DNA from: Paenibacillus peoriae KCTC 3763
Lineage (GTDB): Bacteria; Bacillota; Bacilli; Paenibacillales; Paenibacillaceae
Reading direction: 5' to 3'
Assembly: GCF_000236805.1 (NCBI RefSeq)
Contig: NZ_AGFX01000030.1
Coordinates: 186,001 to 250,000, forward strand
Length of the DNA: 64,000 nt
Part shown: positions 8,749 through 19,612 of the stretch, piece by piece
Numbering within the stretch: the first letter of the stretch is position 1
Layout: the number at the start of each line of letters is the position of its first letter
The notes under the pieces: generated by a model
What the model saw: only the letters and a program-made list of their open reading frames with translations
Databases searched by the model: none
What the model was told of the DNA's origin: nothing
Position numbers and translations under genes: made by a program

Positions 8749-10134
8749 TTGCGAATGATCTTATTATCCGGGGGTTCGGGTAAACGTCTTTGGCCCTTAT
8801 CCAATGTAAATCGTCCCAAGCAGTTTCTTTCCATCCTGCGCCATGACGAACGGCCCGAAAGCATGCTACAACGGATATGGCGACAGTTAGATGAAGCGAA
8901 TTTGGCTGATGAGGCCTATTTTTCAACAAGTGGGACTCAGGCTGAGTTGATTCGGGGGCAAATTGGCGAAGATGCTGTGGTCATAGAGGAACCGACGCAG
9001 AGGGATACCTTCCCAGCCATTTCACTGGCTACAGCCTACTTGCATGACGTTGCAGGTGCCTCACGCGACGAAATCGTAGGTGTCATGCCGGTGGACGGAT
9101 ATGCGGGAGATGAATTTTTTGAGCATCTGCGCAGGCTCCCTTCTATTTTAGAGCAATCGGGGAGTGATATCGCACTGATGGGAGCAGCTCCGACCGAGCC
9201 CTCAGATAAGTACGGATACATTGTGCCTTCGTCATCTCCTTCGCCTGACCAGCTATTTTATAGAGTTAGCTCATTTGTGGAAAAGCCGGATCTCATCCGT
9301 TCGGAAGCATTGATCCGTGAAGGAGCTTTATGGAATTGCGGGGTGTTTGCTTTCAGGCTCGGTTTTTTGTTGGATATACTGGAGCAAAAGGGTTTACCAG
9401 CAGACTATAAATCTCTTTCGACAAATTATGCAGACTTGCCCAAAACCAGCTTCGATATTGCGGTAGTAGAACATACACGCAAGCTCTCCGTGCTTCCATA
9501 CCATGGAGAGTGGAGGGATTTGGGAACCTGGGATTCGCTGGTGCGGGAGATGAGCTCAGAGCTGAGCGGTCCTGGCTATATTTCAGAAGCTTCACATGAC
9601 TCGCATATTATCAATGAACTGGAGATTCCGGTCAGCATCTGGAATGTTCCGGGCATTATCGTCGTTGCCGGGCCCGATGGCGTGCTGGTTACGGATCGAC
9701 AATCTTCTACAGGTATTAAGGATATGGTGGCCGAAATTGAAATCGGTCCGCGCTTTGAAGAGCGCTTCTGGGGGAAACAAACGGTATTATCCCACCAACA
9801 AGCGGCAGATGGATTGCAGACGGTTACCAAGCGTGTCGTCATTTCAGCCGGTAGATTTATCAGCTATCATGAGCATCAGTTCCGCAAAGAAGTCTGGACC
9901 ATCGTCTCAGGCACTGGAAGCGTGTGTATCAGTGGCGTGACACAGAAGGTCAGCCCCGGTGAGGTCATCGTCGTAGAACCCGGTACAAAGCATTATATAG
10001 GGGCTGTAGAGGGAGATCTGGAATTCATCGAGTCACAAATCGGGCATATCGTATCAGAAACGGATATTAGCCGATATGAATTCCCCAATCCGGCCGACAC
10101 TCAGGCAGCCTACAAATCGGGACCCAGATATTGA
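8749..10134 (+). CDS. manC: Mannose-1-phosphate guanylyltransferase with C-terminal cupin (ManC-like)
   Basis: A 461-residue enzyme that joins mannose-1-phosphate and GTP to give GDP-mannose for polysaccharide synthesis. The nucleotidyltransferase signature LLSGGSGKRLWPLS is at residues 5-18, with FVEKPD further on. The last 110 residues are a cupin of the phosphomannose-isomerase type (SYHEHQFRKEVWTIVSGTG ... VEPGTKHYIGA), as in bifunctional ManC. I use the TTG at 8749, nine bases after AAGAAGG; the ATG at 8755 is two codons later and would be 15 bases from that site. A strong terminator follows at 10211. It is monocistronic here and supports the nearby surface-polymer genes. Confidence 0.9.
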   Translation: MRMILLSGGSGKRLWPLSNVNRPKQFLSILRHDERPESMLQRIWRQLDEANLADEAYFSTSGTQAELIRGQIGEDAVVIEEPTQRDTFPAISLATAYLHDVAGASRDEIVGVMPVDGYAGDEFFEHLRRLPSILEQSGSDIALMGAAPTEPSDKYGYIVPSSSPSPDQLFYRVSSFVEKPDLIRSEALIREGALWNCGVFAFRLGFLLDILEQKGLPADYKSLSTNYADLPKTSFDIAVVEHTRKLSVLPYHGEWRDLGTWDSLVREMSSELSGPGYISEASHDSHIINELEIPVSIWNVPGIIVVAGPDGVLVTDRQSSTGIKDMVAEIEIGPRFEERFWGKQTVLSHQQAADGLQTVTKRVVISAGRFISYHEHQFRKEVWTIVSGTGSVCISGVTQKVSPGEVIVVEPGTKHYIGAVEGDLEFIESQIGHIVSETDISRYEFPNPADTQAAYKSGPRY

Positions 10135-10210
10135 TGAAAGTGACCAACAGCAGGGAGTTGGGAAGAGGGAAGAACTATTTTTCAAAAGTAGCTGATTTGT
10201 ATATATCAAG

Positions 10211-10250
10211 AAAAGGTATTCATGCGTTAATTGCGTGAATACCTTTTTTT
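10211..10250 (+). terminator. Rho-independent terminator after manC (probably bidirectional)
   Basis: GGTATTCATGC pairs with GCGTGAATACC across a short loop and is followed by seven T residues; four A residues precede it, so it could also stop the convergent thioredoxin-like gene. Confidence 0.85.
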
Positions 10251-10295
10251 CGTATGAATAACCTGTTCGTGTACTGTGAATGCGTAGCACGGGGC

Positions 10296-10811
10296 TTATT
10301 GAATAAGCTTCTTGGAAATCAGCCACTCTTTTACGGCATCCGTACTGAGGTCTTTTTCAGGTGTCCATTCTATTTTATCAACCAGCTTGCCCTGTCTGAA
10401 TTCTGCAATCGTAGGAGTGTATTTGACGTTGTAATCCGCTTTGAATTTATTCCATTGGGCTTTGTCCTGATGAATTTTATGGACGTTTAAAAATGTAATT
10501 TTCGAGCCCAGATCGTTTTCTTCGATCATTTTGTTAAATTTCGGTTCAAAGCGGTTGCAGTCACCACAGCTGGGTCTGCCAACATAGACGAACACACTTT
10601 GATCCTGCTGGATCAGTTTCTTAAAGCCATCCATTGTAACCGCATTTAAATAATCATAAATTTCGGGATAATTGCTCTTGCTCGCTTGAATCTCCTTGTC
10701 TTTCTGTTGAATCATTTGCTCCAGGCCCTGAAATTTAAATACAGCAGAAATCGCAATGGCAATCAGAAGCAATACAATGACACTTGATCCGGCGATATAT
10801 GCTTTTTTCAC
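10296..10811 (-). CDS. Membrane-anchored thioredoxin-like protein (CGDC motif)
   Basis: A 171-residue protein with one N-terminal membrane helix (about residues 5-27) and a short charged linker, then a thioredoxin fold with the redox motif CGDC in GRPSCGDCNRFEP and the cis-Pro motif TPT. The closest recollection is the family labelled bacteriocin transport accessory protein or PedC/BrcD-like, membrane-tethered thiol-disulfide proteins. No bacteriocin genes are nearby, so a general extracytoplasmic thiol-oxidoreductase role is more likely. AAAAAAGGAGGA lies just before the ATG. It appears to be monocistronic. Confidence 0.82.
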   Translation of the reverse strand: MKKAYIAGSSVIVLLLIAIAISAVFKFQGLEQMIQQKDKEIQASKSNYPEIYDYLNAVTMDGFKKLIQQDQSVFVYVGRPSCGDCNRFEPKFNKMIEENDLGSKITFLNVHKIHQDKAQWNKFKADYNVKYTPTIAEFRQGKLVDKIEWTPEKDLSTDAVKEWLISKKLIQ

Positions 10812-11202
10812 AGAAATCCTCCTTTTTTTACAATATAACTATGAGTATAAATGATATTTCCATTTTTAACTGTAACACTTGTCTCACTTTGTAAGAAAAA
10901 AAGGAATTATGTCGTAAAAGCAAAAAAATGGCTGTTTGGGACAGCTCTTGTTTTGTTGAGTAGGATCGACTCAGGAAATGGAGGTGGACGCTTCGCGAAC
11001 GGACCGTTGTTCCGTCCTCTCCGCTGCTTTAAGCGGAAAAAGTTTTGTACATTCAATATAGAGTGATCGGAACAGTGGCTCTTGCTTGTCCATAATTAAT
11101 TGCTGCAGCAAGCGGCATTGAATCAAAAACGAAAAACAGCGATTCTCCAACCGGAGAATCGCTGTTTTTCAGTCTTGTTACGATTTGTCTGAAAGTTAAA
11201 CG
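10812..11202. other. 391-bp intergenic region with a structured element
   Basis: No gene is supported here. A short open frame at 10851-11066 has no ribosome site or recognisable product. At 10981-11041 there is a compact structured stretch: ACGGA (10999-11003) pairs with TCCGT (11011-11015), and CCGCT (11021-11025) pairs with AGCGG (11032-11036). It reads like one of the dispersed intergenic repeats seen in Paenibacillus genomes, but only one copy was noticed in this window. Confidence 0.45.
11132..11169 (-). terminator. Strong terminator downstream of bglP
   Basis: A perfect 17-bp stem (AAAAACAGCGATTCTCC and its complement) with a 4-base loop. The outer A/T pairs give a T tract in both directions, so it closes the minus-strand bglP transcript. 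Confidence 0.93.
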
Positions 11203-13071
<1,869 letters not shown>

Positions 13072-13162
13072 TTATGGGTTATTCTTGCTATGGATAGGGC
13101 TTTCTGTTTACTTCATGTTGCTAAGATGCGCCGGCGTGCATCTTTTTAACCTTGTAAACAAG

Positions 13163-13238
13163 AAAAACCTAAACTCGTGGTGAAAACAAACGTACTCTTT
13201 CATAGAGGAACGCCGATTTCACCATCAGTTTAGGTTTT
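13163..13238 (-). terminator. Attenuator terminator in bglP leader
   Basis: On the minus strand AAAACCTAAACT (right arm, 13215-13238) pairs with its partner at 13163-13186 and is followed by a T-rich stretch. The upper stem continues through GGTGAAATC and GTTTTCACC. The right arm overlaps the RAT element, the classical arrangement for LicT/SacY/BglG antitermination. Confidence 0.9.
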
Positions 13239-13261
13239 GCCTGCCTTACCAGTCACAATCC
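13233..13261 (-). promoter_or_regulatory. RAT (ribonucleic antiterminator) of bglP
   Basis: Read on the minus strand this 29-base element begins GGATTGTGACTGGTAAGG and ends GCAGGCAAAACC, very close to the B. subtilis LicT target. LicT binding would stabilise it and prevent the overlapping terminator from forming. Confidence 0.93.
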
Positions 13262-13286
13262 TTGAACGATGAAGATATGAAGTTTT

Positions 13287-14135
13287 TTAGTCTGTTATAT
13301 TATTTCGCTCTGTCACGCGATGAATATGAATGGTCAAATATACATATTCATCCTTGCTTAAATATTGATCGTATGTTTTTTCCAGGTACTCATTGATCTT
13401 CTGGGCACATGCAAAGGCCTCAGTATACGTCTGCTTCACCTGGTTGTACAAAAATTCCTCGCCACTGTGAATGACCTCCTTGCGGATGACCCGCATCGCA
13501 AAATATTGCAGATGTGTCAAAAATCTGGAGTAGCTAAAAGAAGATTCATCCAGCACAATGCCGTAATGGTACGTGATAATGTTCAATATATGCTGAACGA
13601 TCTCGGTCATTTTCAGTGTAGACTTCATTTCGTTGCCGTCGATCCGTGCGTTCACCATATGCAAAGCGATAAATCCTGCTTCATCTTCGCCCAGCTTTAC
13701 TCCAAGCGTGTTTTCGATTTTTTGCAGGGCGTCCAGCCCAACTTCAAATTCTTTTTTGTAGAAGCGCTTGATTTCATACAGCATGGCGTTTTGAAGTGCC
13801 AGTCCTTTTTCCTGCCGTTGTACGGCAAAATGAATATGATCTGTCAACGTCAAATAAATGTTGTCGCTTAATTCCGTATCCAGCACTTCCGTTGCATGCT
13901 TTACGATTTCATCCACGACCTCCAGATGAGATACGGGAATATCGTTTAGCAGCTCGGTAAGTTTGGCCGTGAACTCGTTTTCATTTAACATGAAAATCTT
14001 ATCTATTTTATCATCATCGACATGGTCGCCAGCCACCTTTTTGAAGGAAATGCCTCTTCCCATCACGATGACCTCTTTGCCTTTATCATTTTTAGTCAAC
14101 AGGACGTTGTTATTGAGCACCTTCTCAATAATCAT
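13287..14135 (-). CDS. licT: LicT-family BglG-type transcription antiterminator
   Basis: A 282-residue RNA-binding antiterminator. Residues 1-58 are the CAT RNA-binding domain (MIIEKVLNNNVLLTKNDKGK). Two PRD domains follow, with the regulatory histidines visible in DHIHFAVQR, HMVNARID, HLQYFAMR and YLTIHIHRV. PTS phosphorylation of these His residues normally sets dimerisation and activity in response to substrate and catabolite state. I chose the ATG at 14135, seven codons inside the longest frame, because GGGAGGGGGAACTTCA precedes it and the protein then begins exactly as the family does. It is the first gene of the licT-bglP operon. Confidence 0.93.
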   Translation of the reverse strand: MIIEKVLNNNVLLTKNDKGKEVIVMGRGISFKKVAGDHVDDDKIDKIFMLNENEFTAKLTELLNDIPVSHLEVVDEIVKHATEVLDTELSDNIYLTLTDHIHFAVQRQEKGLALQNAMLYEIKRFYKKEFEVGLDALQKIENTLGVKLGEDEAGFIALHMVNARIDGNEMKSTLKMTEIVQHILNIITYHYGIVLDESSFSYSRFLTHLQYFAMRVIRKEVIHSGEEFLYNQVKQTYTEAFACAQKINEYLEKTYDQYLSKDEYVYLTIHIHRVTERNNITD

Positions 14136-14163
14136 TGAAGTTCCCCCTCCCATCCTTTACCAA

Positions 14164-14228
14164 TAAAAAATGCCCAAGCACAATTCAACACTATTGTTAG
14201 CAATAGCACTCAATTGAACTCAGGCATT
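14164..14228 (-). terminator. Attenuator terminator in licT leader
   Basis: On the minus strand AATGCCTGAG...CTATTG pairs with CAATAG...CTTGGGCATT and is followed by TTTTTTA. It overlaps the licT RAT, so licT itself is autoregulated by antitermination. Confidence 0.88.
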
Positions 14229-14251
14229 GCCCGCATCACCGGTCACAATCC
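14223..14251 (-). promoter_or_regulatory. RAT element of licT
   Basis: A second 29-base RAT, beginning GGATTGTGACCGGTGATG and ending GCGGGCAATGCC on the minus strand. It differs from the bglP RAT by compensating changes in the stem, which supports the fold. Confidence 0.9.
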
Positions 14252-14265
14252 TTCGATATAGTGCT

Positions 14266-14293
14266 ATTGTAGCACAAAAAAAAGCGATTTCAA
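14266..14293 (-). promoter_or_regulatory. licT promoter with overlapping cre-like site
   Basis: On the minus strand TTGAAA (14293-14288) and TACAAT (14271-14266) are 16 bases apart, placing the transcript start just ahead of the RAT. TGAAATCGCTTTTT (14292-14279) matches the cre consensus TGWAANCGNTNWCA at 12 of 14 positions and covers the -35, suggesting CcpA repression. Confidence 0.6.
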
Positions 14294-14355
14294 CATATTT
14301 TATTCTCTTTCGACAAAAAATATTTCACATCAAGGTCGTTTTGCCTAATTTGCAA

Positions 14356-14365
14356 GTAACGTTAC
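14356..14365. promoter_or_regulatory. Palindrome GTAACGTTAC, possible LacI-family operator
   Basis: A perfect 10-bp palindrome at the end of the lacI-type gene and upstream of the licT promoter. It shares the GTTAC half-site with the palindrome at 15373-15386, so both could be bound by the adjacent LacI-type regulator. Inference only. Confidence 0.35.
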
Positions 14366-15337
14366 CTATGTGGTTGTACGTTCAATCAGACTGTATTCCA
14401 GCGAGTGAAGCTCCATTTGGCGGCCGATTAACTGAGGCGATAGCATAAAAAAGGCATTTTGCGCCTGACCCATAATGGGATTCTGAATGGTTGTAATTCC
14501 CAACGTATGCGCCAACTCGGTGTTATCAAACCCAACAATTGCCAAATCTTCAGGGACGTTCAGCGAATGTCTTCGTGCTTCGCAGAGAATGCCAACTGCC
14601 ACATAATCGTTAGCGCACAAAATAGCCTCTGGAAATTCATCCCGACGCTGCAGCAAATCACGTACGACCTGTTCGCCGTCACGGATATCATAGATGGAGG
14701 AATGATTCCAGTGTTGCAATACAGGGAGGTTATGCTCACTCATGATATGCTCATAGGCTCGTTGTCTGCTATGGGTATTGATGCTGCTCGGGCGGCCAAA
14801 GGCATTGGCAATACGAGTATAGCCTTTTTGGATCAGATGCTTTAGTGCCAGCATGTATCCCTCATACTGATCCATAGCGACCGAACGAATAGCCGTATGC
14901 TCCATTCGTTGCCATGACACGATCGGGCCGTACTTGCAGTAGGTGCTTAACAAATCGGTATCATTCACACAGGAAATGATGACCAGCGCATCGACTCTTT
15001 TTCTTTTCAAATCCTCAAAGGCCTGAAGCTCTTTCTTTTTATCTTCTTCGGAAGTATAAATGATGGTTTGAAAGCTGTACTGGCCCGCAATTTCTACAAA
15101 GCTGTCCAGAAATGCGAGAACAATTTCATTAATGGTTGAAGTGATAATGCCAATCTGCAGTGTTTGACCCTTGGATAAGGAAATGGCATTCCGATTGGGG
15201 ACGTAATCCAACTCCTGCATTATTTTCAAAATTTTCGTTCTGGTTTCGTGACGGACATGAGGTGACTGATTTAACACTCTGGATACTGTAGCTTTGGAAA
15301 AGCCCGCCAGTTTGGCAATTTGATCAAGATTCGACAT
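14366..15337 (-). CDS. LacI-family transcriptional regulator
   Basis: A 323-residue repressor. The N-terminal helix-turn-helix is clear (IAKLAGFSKATVSRVLNQ) with the hinge helix following, and the rest is a periplasmic-binding-protein-like sensor domain. The ATG at 15337 is used because AGGAG precedes it and it gives the standard LacI start; the longest frame begins 12 codons earlier. It lies between the licT-bglP operon and the divergent oxidoreductase/phospho-glucosidase operon, so it probably responds to a beta-glucoside-related ligand and controls one or both. Confidence 0.9.
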   Translation of the reverse strand: MSNLDQIAKLAGFSKATVSRVLNQSPHVRHETRTKILKIMQELDYVPNRNAISLSKGQTLQIGIITSTINEIVLAFLDSFVEIAGQYSFQTIIYTSEEDKKKELQAFEDLKRKRVDALVIISCVNDTDLLSTYCKYGPIVSWQRMEHTAIRSVAMDQYEGYMLALKHLIQKGYTRIANAFGRPSSINTHSRQRAYEHIMSEHNLPVLQHWNHSSIYDIRDGEQVVRDLLQRRDEFPEAILCANDYVAVGILCEARRHSLNVPEDLAIVGFDNTELAHTLGITTIQNPIMGQAQNAFFMLSPQLIGRQMELHSLEYSLIERTTT

Positions 15338-15372
15338 GATGCTTCTCCTCACATAAGAAAAAATACTTGACA

Positions 15373-15386
15373 TGAAACGCGTTACA
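15373..15386. promoter_or_regulatory. Palindrome TGAAACGCGTTACA, candidate operator
   Basis: A near-symmetric 14-bp site beginning one base after TTGACA (15367-15372), in the divergent promoter region between the LacI-type gene and the oxidoreductase operon. It resembles LacI/CcpA-family operators but has GC rather than CG at the centre of the cre consensus. It is more likely the site of the local regulator. Confidence 0.45.
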
Positions 15387-15522
15387 AAGATTAGTATACT
15401 TTTGAGGACATTACGTCTATTTTAAAGCATTTTTAAGTGTATTTCAAAAAGAATGGTCCTCATTATACGGTTGTTCTTGCAAAATCGAAAGCGGAGCCTT
15501 TAGGAAACGGGGGATTTGCAAA

Positions 15523-16563
15523 ATGACGATTCAAGTTGCTTATTTGGGATTTGGCAAAAGTACAACCCGATATCACCTGCCCTATGTCCGAATCAGGGAT
15601 ACCTTTCAAGTATCGAGAGTGTATACACGCCAGGTGCGTGAGGAGATGAAGACGGCCTACCCGGATATACAGTTTTCGGATCAAATCACGGATGTTCTCA
15701 ATGACCCGCAAATTTCACTTGTTGTCGTATGTACACCATCTGCCACACATTATGAATACGCCAAATTGGCATTATCCCACGGCAAGCATGTGCTGGTGGA
15801 AAAGCCTTTTTGTGAAAGTCTTGAACAGGCGCGTGAACTGATTGAGTTGGCCAAAGAAAAGAACCTGATTGTCATGCCGTATCAAAATCGCAGATTCGAC
15901 AGCGACTATCTCGCTTTCAAGGAAGCGCTCTATTCCGGTAAATTGGGAGACATTGTGGAAATTGAATCCCATTACGATTATTTCCGTCCCGATGCCAGTG
16001 TGCCTGGCGGCAATCCAGTCAATGGAATGTTCTACGGACTCGGCGTCCATACGCTGGACAGACTCATTGCCTTATTTGGCAGACCGGAGCAAATCGGATA
16101 TGACATCAAGTCGGTTCGTGCCGCTCAAGGTGCCGACGATTATAGTGAAACCGTTTTATATTATCCAGATAAAAAGGTCATTGTTAAAACCTCTCTGGTT
16201 GTGTGCCTGCCATATCCGCAGTTCACCATACATGGTACAAAAGGCAGCTTTGTCAAATGGGGTGACGACCAGCAGGAAACCTGGCTGAAAGCAGGTAAAA
16301 CTCCGGATGCTGAGGGTTTTGGTCTGGACGATCCAGCCTCTTATGGCAAGCTTAAATACGTACCTTCTGGCAGCAATGAAGCTGTCGAAGAATTACTCCC
16401 TACGCCGACAGGAGATTATGGACGACTGTACGACTCGCTGTATGAGTCTATCGTGCACGGTACACCTAAGCTGGTTGCAGACGAGGATATTTTGCTTACG
16501 ATAGAGATTTTGGAAAGCGGCTTTAAGCAGCCTTCCCCGTCAATCGTTGATTTCCGGCGATAG
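15523..16563 (+). CDS. Gfo/Idh/MocA-family oxidoreductase, YhhX-like
   Basis: A 346-residue NAD(P)-dependent sugar or polyol dehydrogenase-like protein. The N-terminal Rossmann region reads AYLGFGKSTTRYHLPYV, almost the same as I recall for E. coli YhhX, and EKPF carries the family's conserved Lys; NRRFDSDYL, YGLGVHTLDRLIALFGRP and the C-terminal domain follow as in that group. The substrate is not known. GGGGGA precedes the ATG. It is the first gene of an operon with a second oxidoreductase and a 6-phospho-beta-glucosidase, divergent from a LacI-type regulator. Confidence 0.88.
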   Translation: MTIQVAYLGFGKSTTRYHLPYVRIRDTFQVSRVYTRQVREEMKTAYPDIQFSDQITDVLNDPQISLVVVCTPSATHYEYAKLALSHGKHVLVEKPFCESLEQARELIELAKEKNLIVMPYQNRRFDSDYLAFKEALYSGKLGDIVEIESHYDYFRPDASVPGGNPVNGMFYGLGVHTLDRLIALFGRPEQIGYDIKSVRAAQGADDYSETVLYYPDKKVIVKTSLVVCLPYPQFTIHGTKGSFVKWGDDQQETWLKAGKTPDAEGFGLDDPASYGKLKYVPSGSNEAVEELLPTPTGDYGRLYDSLYESIVHGTPKLVADEDILLTIEILESGFKQPSPSIVDFRR

Positions 16564-16593
16564 ACTGACCATCAGGAAAGGAAGTTACAACCT

Positions 16594-17583
16594 ATGAAGC
16601 TTGGAATGATTGGAACTGGCTTGATCAGCCAGGAGTGGGTTAAAGCCGTAAAAGAAGCTGGAGAATGGGAGATTACAGCCCTGTTTGTCCGTAATCGGGA
16701 CAAGGGTGAAGCGTTTGCAGCAGCATGTCAGCTCGACAATATTACGCTGTATGACAGTCTGGAAGAGATGGCTAAATCCGATATCGATGCCATTTATATC
16801 GCAACGCCTAATTCCTTGCATATATCACAGGCCCGTCTGTTTCTGGAGCATGGCAAGCATGCGATTGTTGAAAAACCAATCAGCCTGACGGAGCAAGAAT
16901 TGCGGGATGCGTACGAGCTGGCTGACCGGAATGGCTGTTACCTGCTGGAAGCTGTCCGTCATATTCATGAGCCGAACTTTTTGCGCTTGAAGGACAACGT
17001 GAAGCGTGTGGGCAACATCCAGGGAGGCACCTTGTATTCCATGCAGTTTTCCTCCCGGTACGATCAATTGCTGTCAGGAGATGTTCCCAATATTTTTTCC
17101 CTGGCTTACGGCGGGGGAGCATTGATGGATTTGGGGGTTTATTCCCTCTATTTTGCCATTGATTTGCTGGGAGCGCCGACATCAGGTGTGTACCGTGCGA
17201 AAAAGCATGAGAATGGCGTGGATTTGGGCGGTCCGATCCTGTTGTCGTATCCCGATTATACACTGGTCATTCAATTGGCTAAAAATGCGGTGACCACCAA
17301 CCGTGTGGAAATCTACGGCGATCAGGCCACACTTCTCTCCAGCGGTGTCTCCGGTATTACGGAGGTGTCTGTACTGGACGTTCGCACCAAGGCAACGGAT
17401 ACGGTAAGTACCCCGGAAACTCATCATTTCATGTTTCATGAGGCGCGGGAATTTTACCGGATCATCACCGAAAAAGATCAGGCTCGATATGACGAGTTAA
17501 AGTCATTGAGCATTGAGGTTCAGAAAATCAGCAATGAGCTGCGCCATCAAAATGGCATTTACTTTGAGCAAGAGCAAAAGTAG
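16594..17583 (+). CDS. Gfo/Idh/MocA-family oxidoreductase
   Basis: A 329-residue NAD(P)-dependent oxidoreductase with the Rossmann motif GMIGTGLIS at the N-terminus, EKPISLTEQE containing the catalytic-region Lys and GGGALMDLGVYSL in the C-terminal alpha/beta domain. It resembles trans-1,2-dihydrobenzenediol or glucose-fructose oxidoreductase-type members, but the substrate cannot be read from the sequence. GGAAAGGAAG precedes the ATG and 30 bases separate it from the gene before. Its place directly before the phospho-glucosidase suggests work on a sugar released from, or attached in, a beta-glucoside. Confidence 0.85.
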   Translation: MKLGMIGTGLISQEWVKAVKEAGEWEITALFVRNRDKGEAFAAACQLDNITLYDSLEEMAKSDIDAIYIATPNSLHISQARLFLEHGKHAIVEKPISLTEQELRDAYELADRNGCYLLEAVRHIHEPNFLRLKDNVKRVGNIQGGTLYSMQFSSRYDQLLSGDVPNIFSLAYGGGALMDLGVYSLYFAIDLLGAPTSGVYRAKKHENGVDLGGPILLSYPDYTLVIQLAKNAVTTNRVEIYGDQATLLSSGVSGITEVSVLDVRTKATDTVSTPETHHFMFHEAREFYRIITEKDQARYDELKSLSIEVQKISNELRHQNGIYFEQEQK

Positions 17584-17602
17584 CGTATAAGAAAATAAAT
17601 AA

Positions 17603-19081
<1,479 letters not shown>

Positions 19082-19107
19082 TTGAATTAACCTCATATCG
19101 TTTTGGA

Positions 19108-19160
19108 CGGGTATGGCTGAGAACATCGTAAGGATGCTTTCAGCTGTACCCGTTTTTTAT
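19108..19160 (+). terminator. Terminator after 6-phospho-beta-glucosidase
   Basis: ACGGGTA-TGGCTGA pairs with TCAGCTG-TACCCGT around a loop and is followed by TTTTTTATTT. Confidence 0.85.
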
Positions 19161-19207
19161 TTGGTAGACTAGTGATTGCATTTCAAGGGGCTTCACAAAT
19201 TTTTCAC

Positions 19208-19237
19208 TTGTAATAATCTGAAAGTTCTCTGTATAAT
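19208..19237 (+). promoter_or_regulatory. Promoter of glycine riboswitch transcript
   Basis: TTGTAA (19208-19213) and TATAAT (19232-19237) separated by 18 bases lie about 30 bases before the first aptamer. Confidence 0.6.
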
Positions 19238-19268
19238 AAAAAACAATTTTATATGTCTGGTTGATGTT

Positions 19269-19448
19269 TGCGGGAGATGGAACGAAGGTTCCGACCGAAG
19301 GGGCAAAACTCTCAGGTGCTTGGCTGATTACAGCAAGCGGGACCGTAAACGGACAGAACTCTGGAGAGACCCTTAATTGGGCGCCGAAGGTGCACCGCAG
19401 AGAACATCTGCTTAAACTCTCAGGCAAAAGGACAGAGACGCGAATAAC
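19269..19448 (+). ncRNA. Tandem glycine riboswitch
   Basis: Two successive gcvT-type aptamers are visible. The first has CCGACCGAAGGGGCAAA, ACTCTCAGG and GGACAGAACTCTGGAGAG. The second has GCGCCGAAGGTGCA, AAACTCTCAGGCAAAAGGAC and a closing CCTGTGACAGG stem. The short linker after GGAGAGACC is typical of the cooperative pair. It precedes an AGCS-family amino acid symporter and a terminator, so glycine binding should change read-through into that gene, probably limiting uptake or, as in some Firmicutes, promoting export or clearance. Confidence 0.93.
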
Positions 19449-19501
19449 CTGTGACAGGGGATGCCCTATTTTTTAAAGCTATTTTAAGCTATGTAGAGGC
19501 A

Positions 19502-19582
19502 GCAACCTGCGCAAAAAGGGTTGTATTTTTTCGTGCCTTTAACCTCTCCAGGAGTCAAATCAGCGGATTTGACTCTTTTTTG
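19502..19582 (+). terminator. Expression-platform terminators of the glycine riboswitch
   Basis: The main hairpin is GAGTCAAATC-AGCG-GATTTGACTC (19552-19575) followed by TTTTTT. A weaker hairpin, CAACC (19503-19507) with GGTTG (19519-19523) then ATTTTTT, lies just upstream. One or both would be controlled by the aptamers. Confidence 0.75.
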
Positions 19583-19612
19583 TTTTTTAATATGCTGGAG
19601 GAGCGGGTTGAA

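Noticed and set aside
10851-11066. 71-residue open frame in the region after the thioredoxin-like gene
   Set aside because: No Shine-Dalgarno site, composition not protein-like, and it runs through the structured element.
15373-15386. CcpA cre site before the oxidoreductase operon
   Set aside because: TGAAACGCGTTACA lacks the central CG of the cre consensus; it is listed as a local LacI-type operator candidate instead.
19451-19612. 54 extra N-terminal codons on the AGCS symporter
   Set aside because: They cover the riboswitch expression platform and terminator; GGAGGAG and the family start point to 19613.
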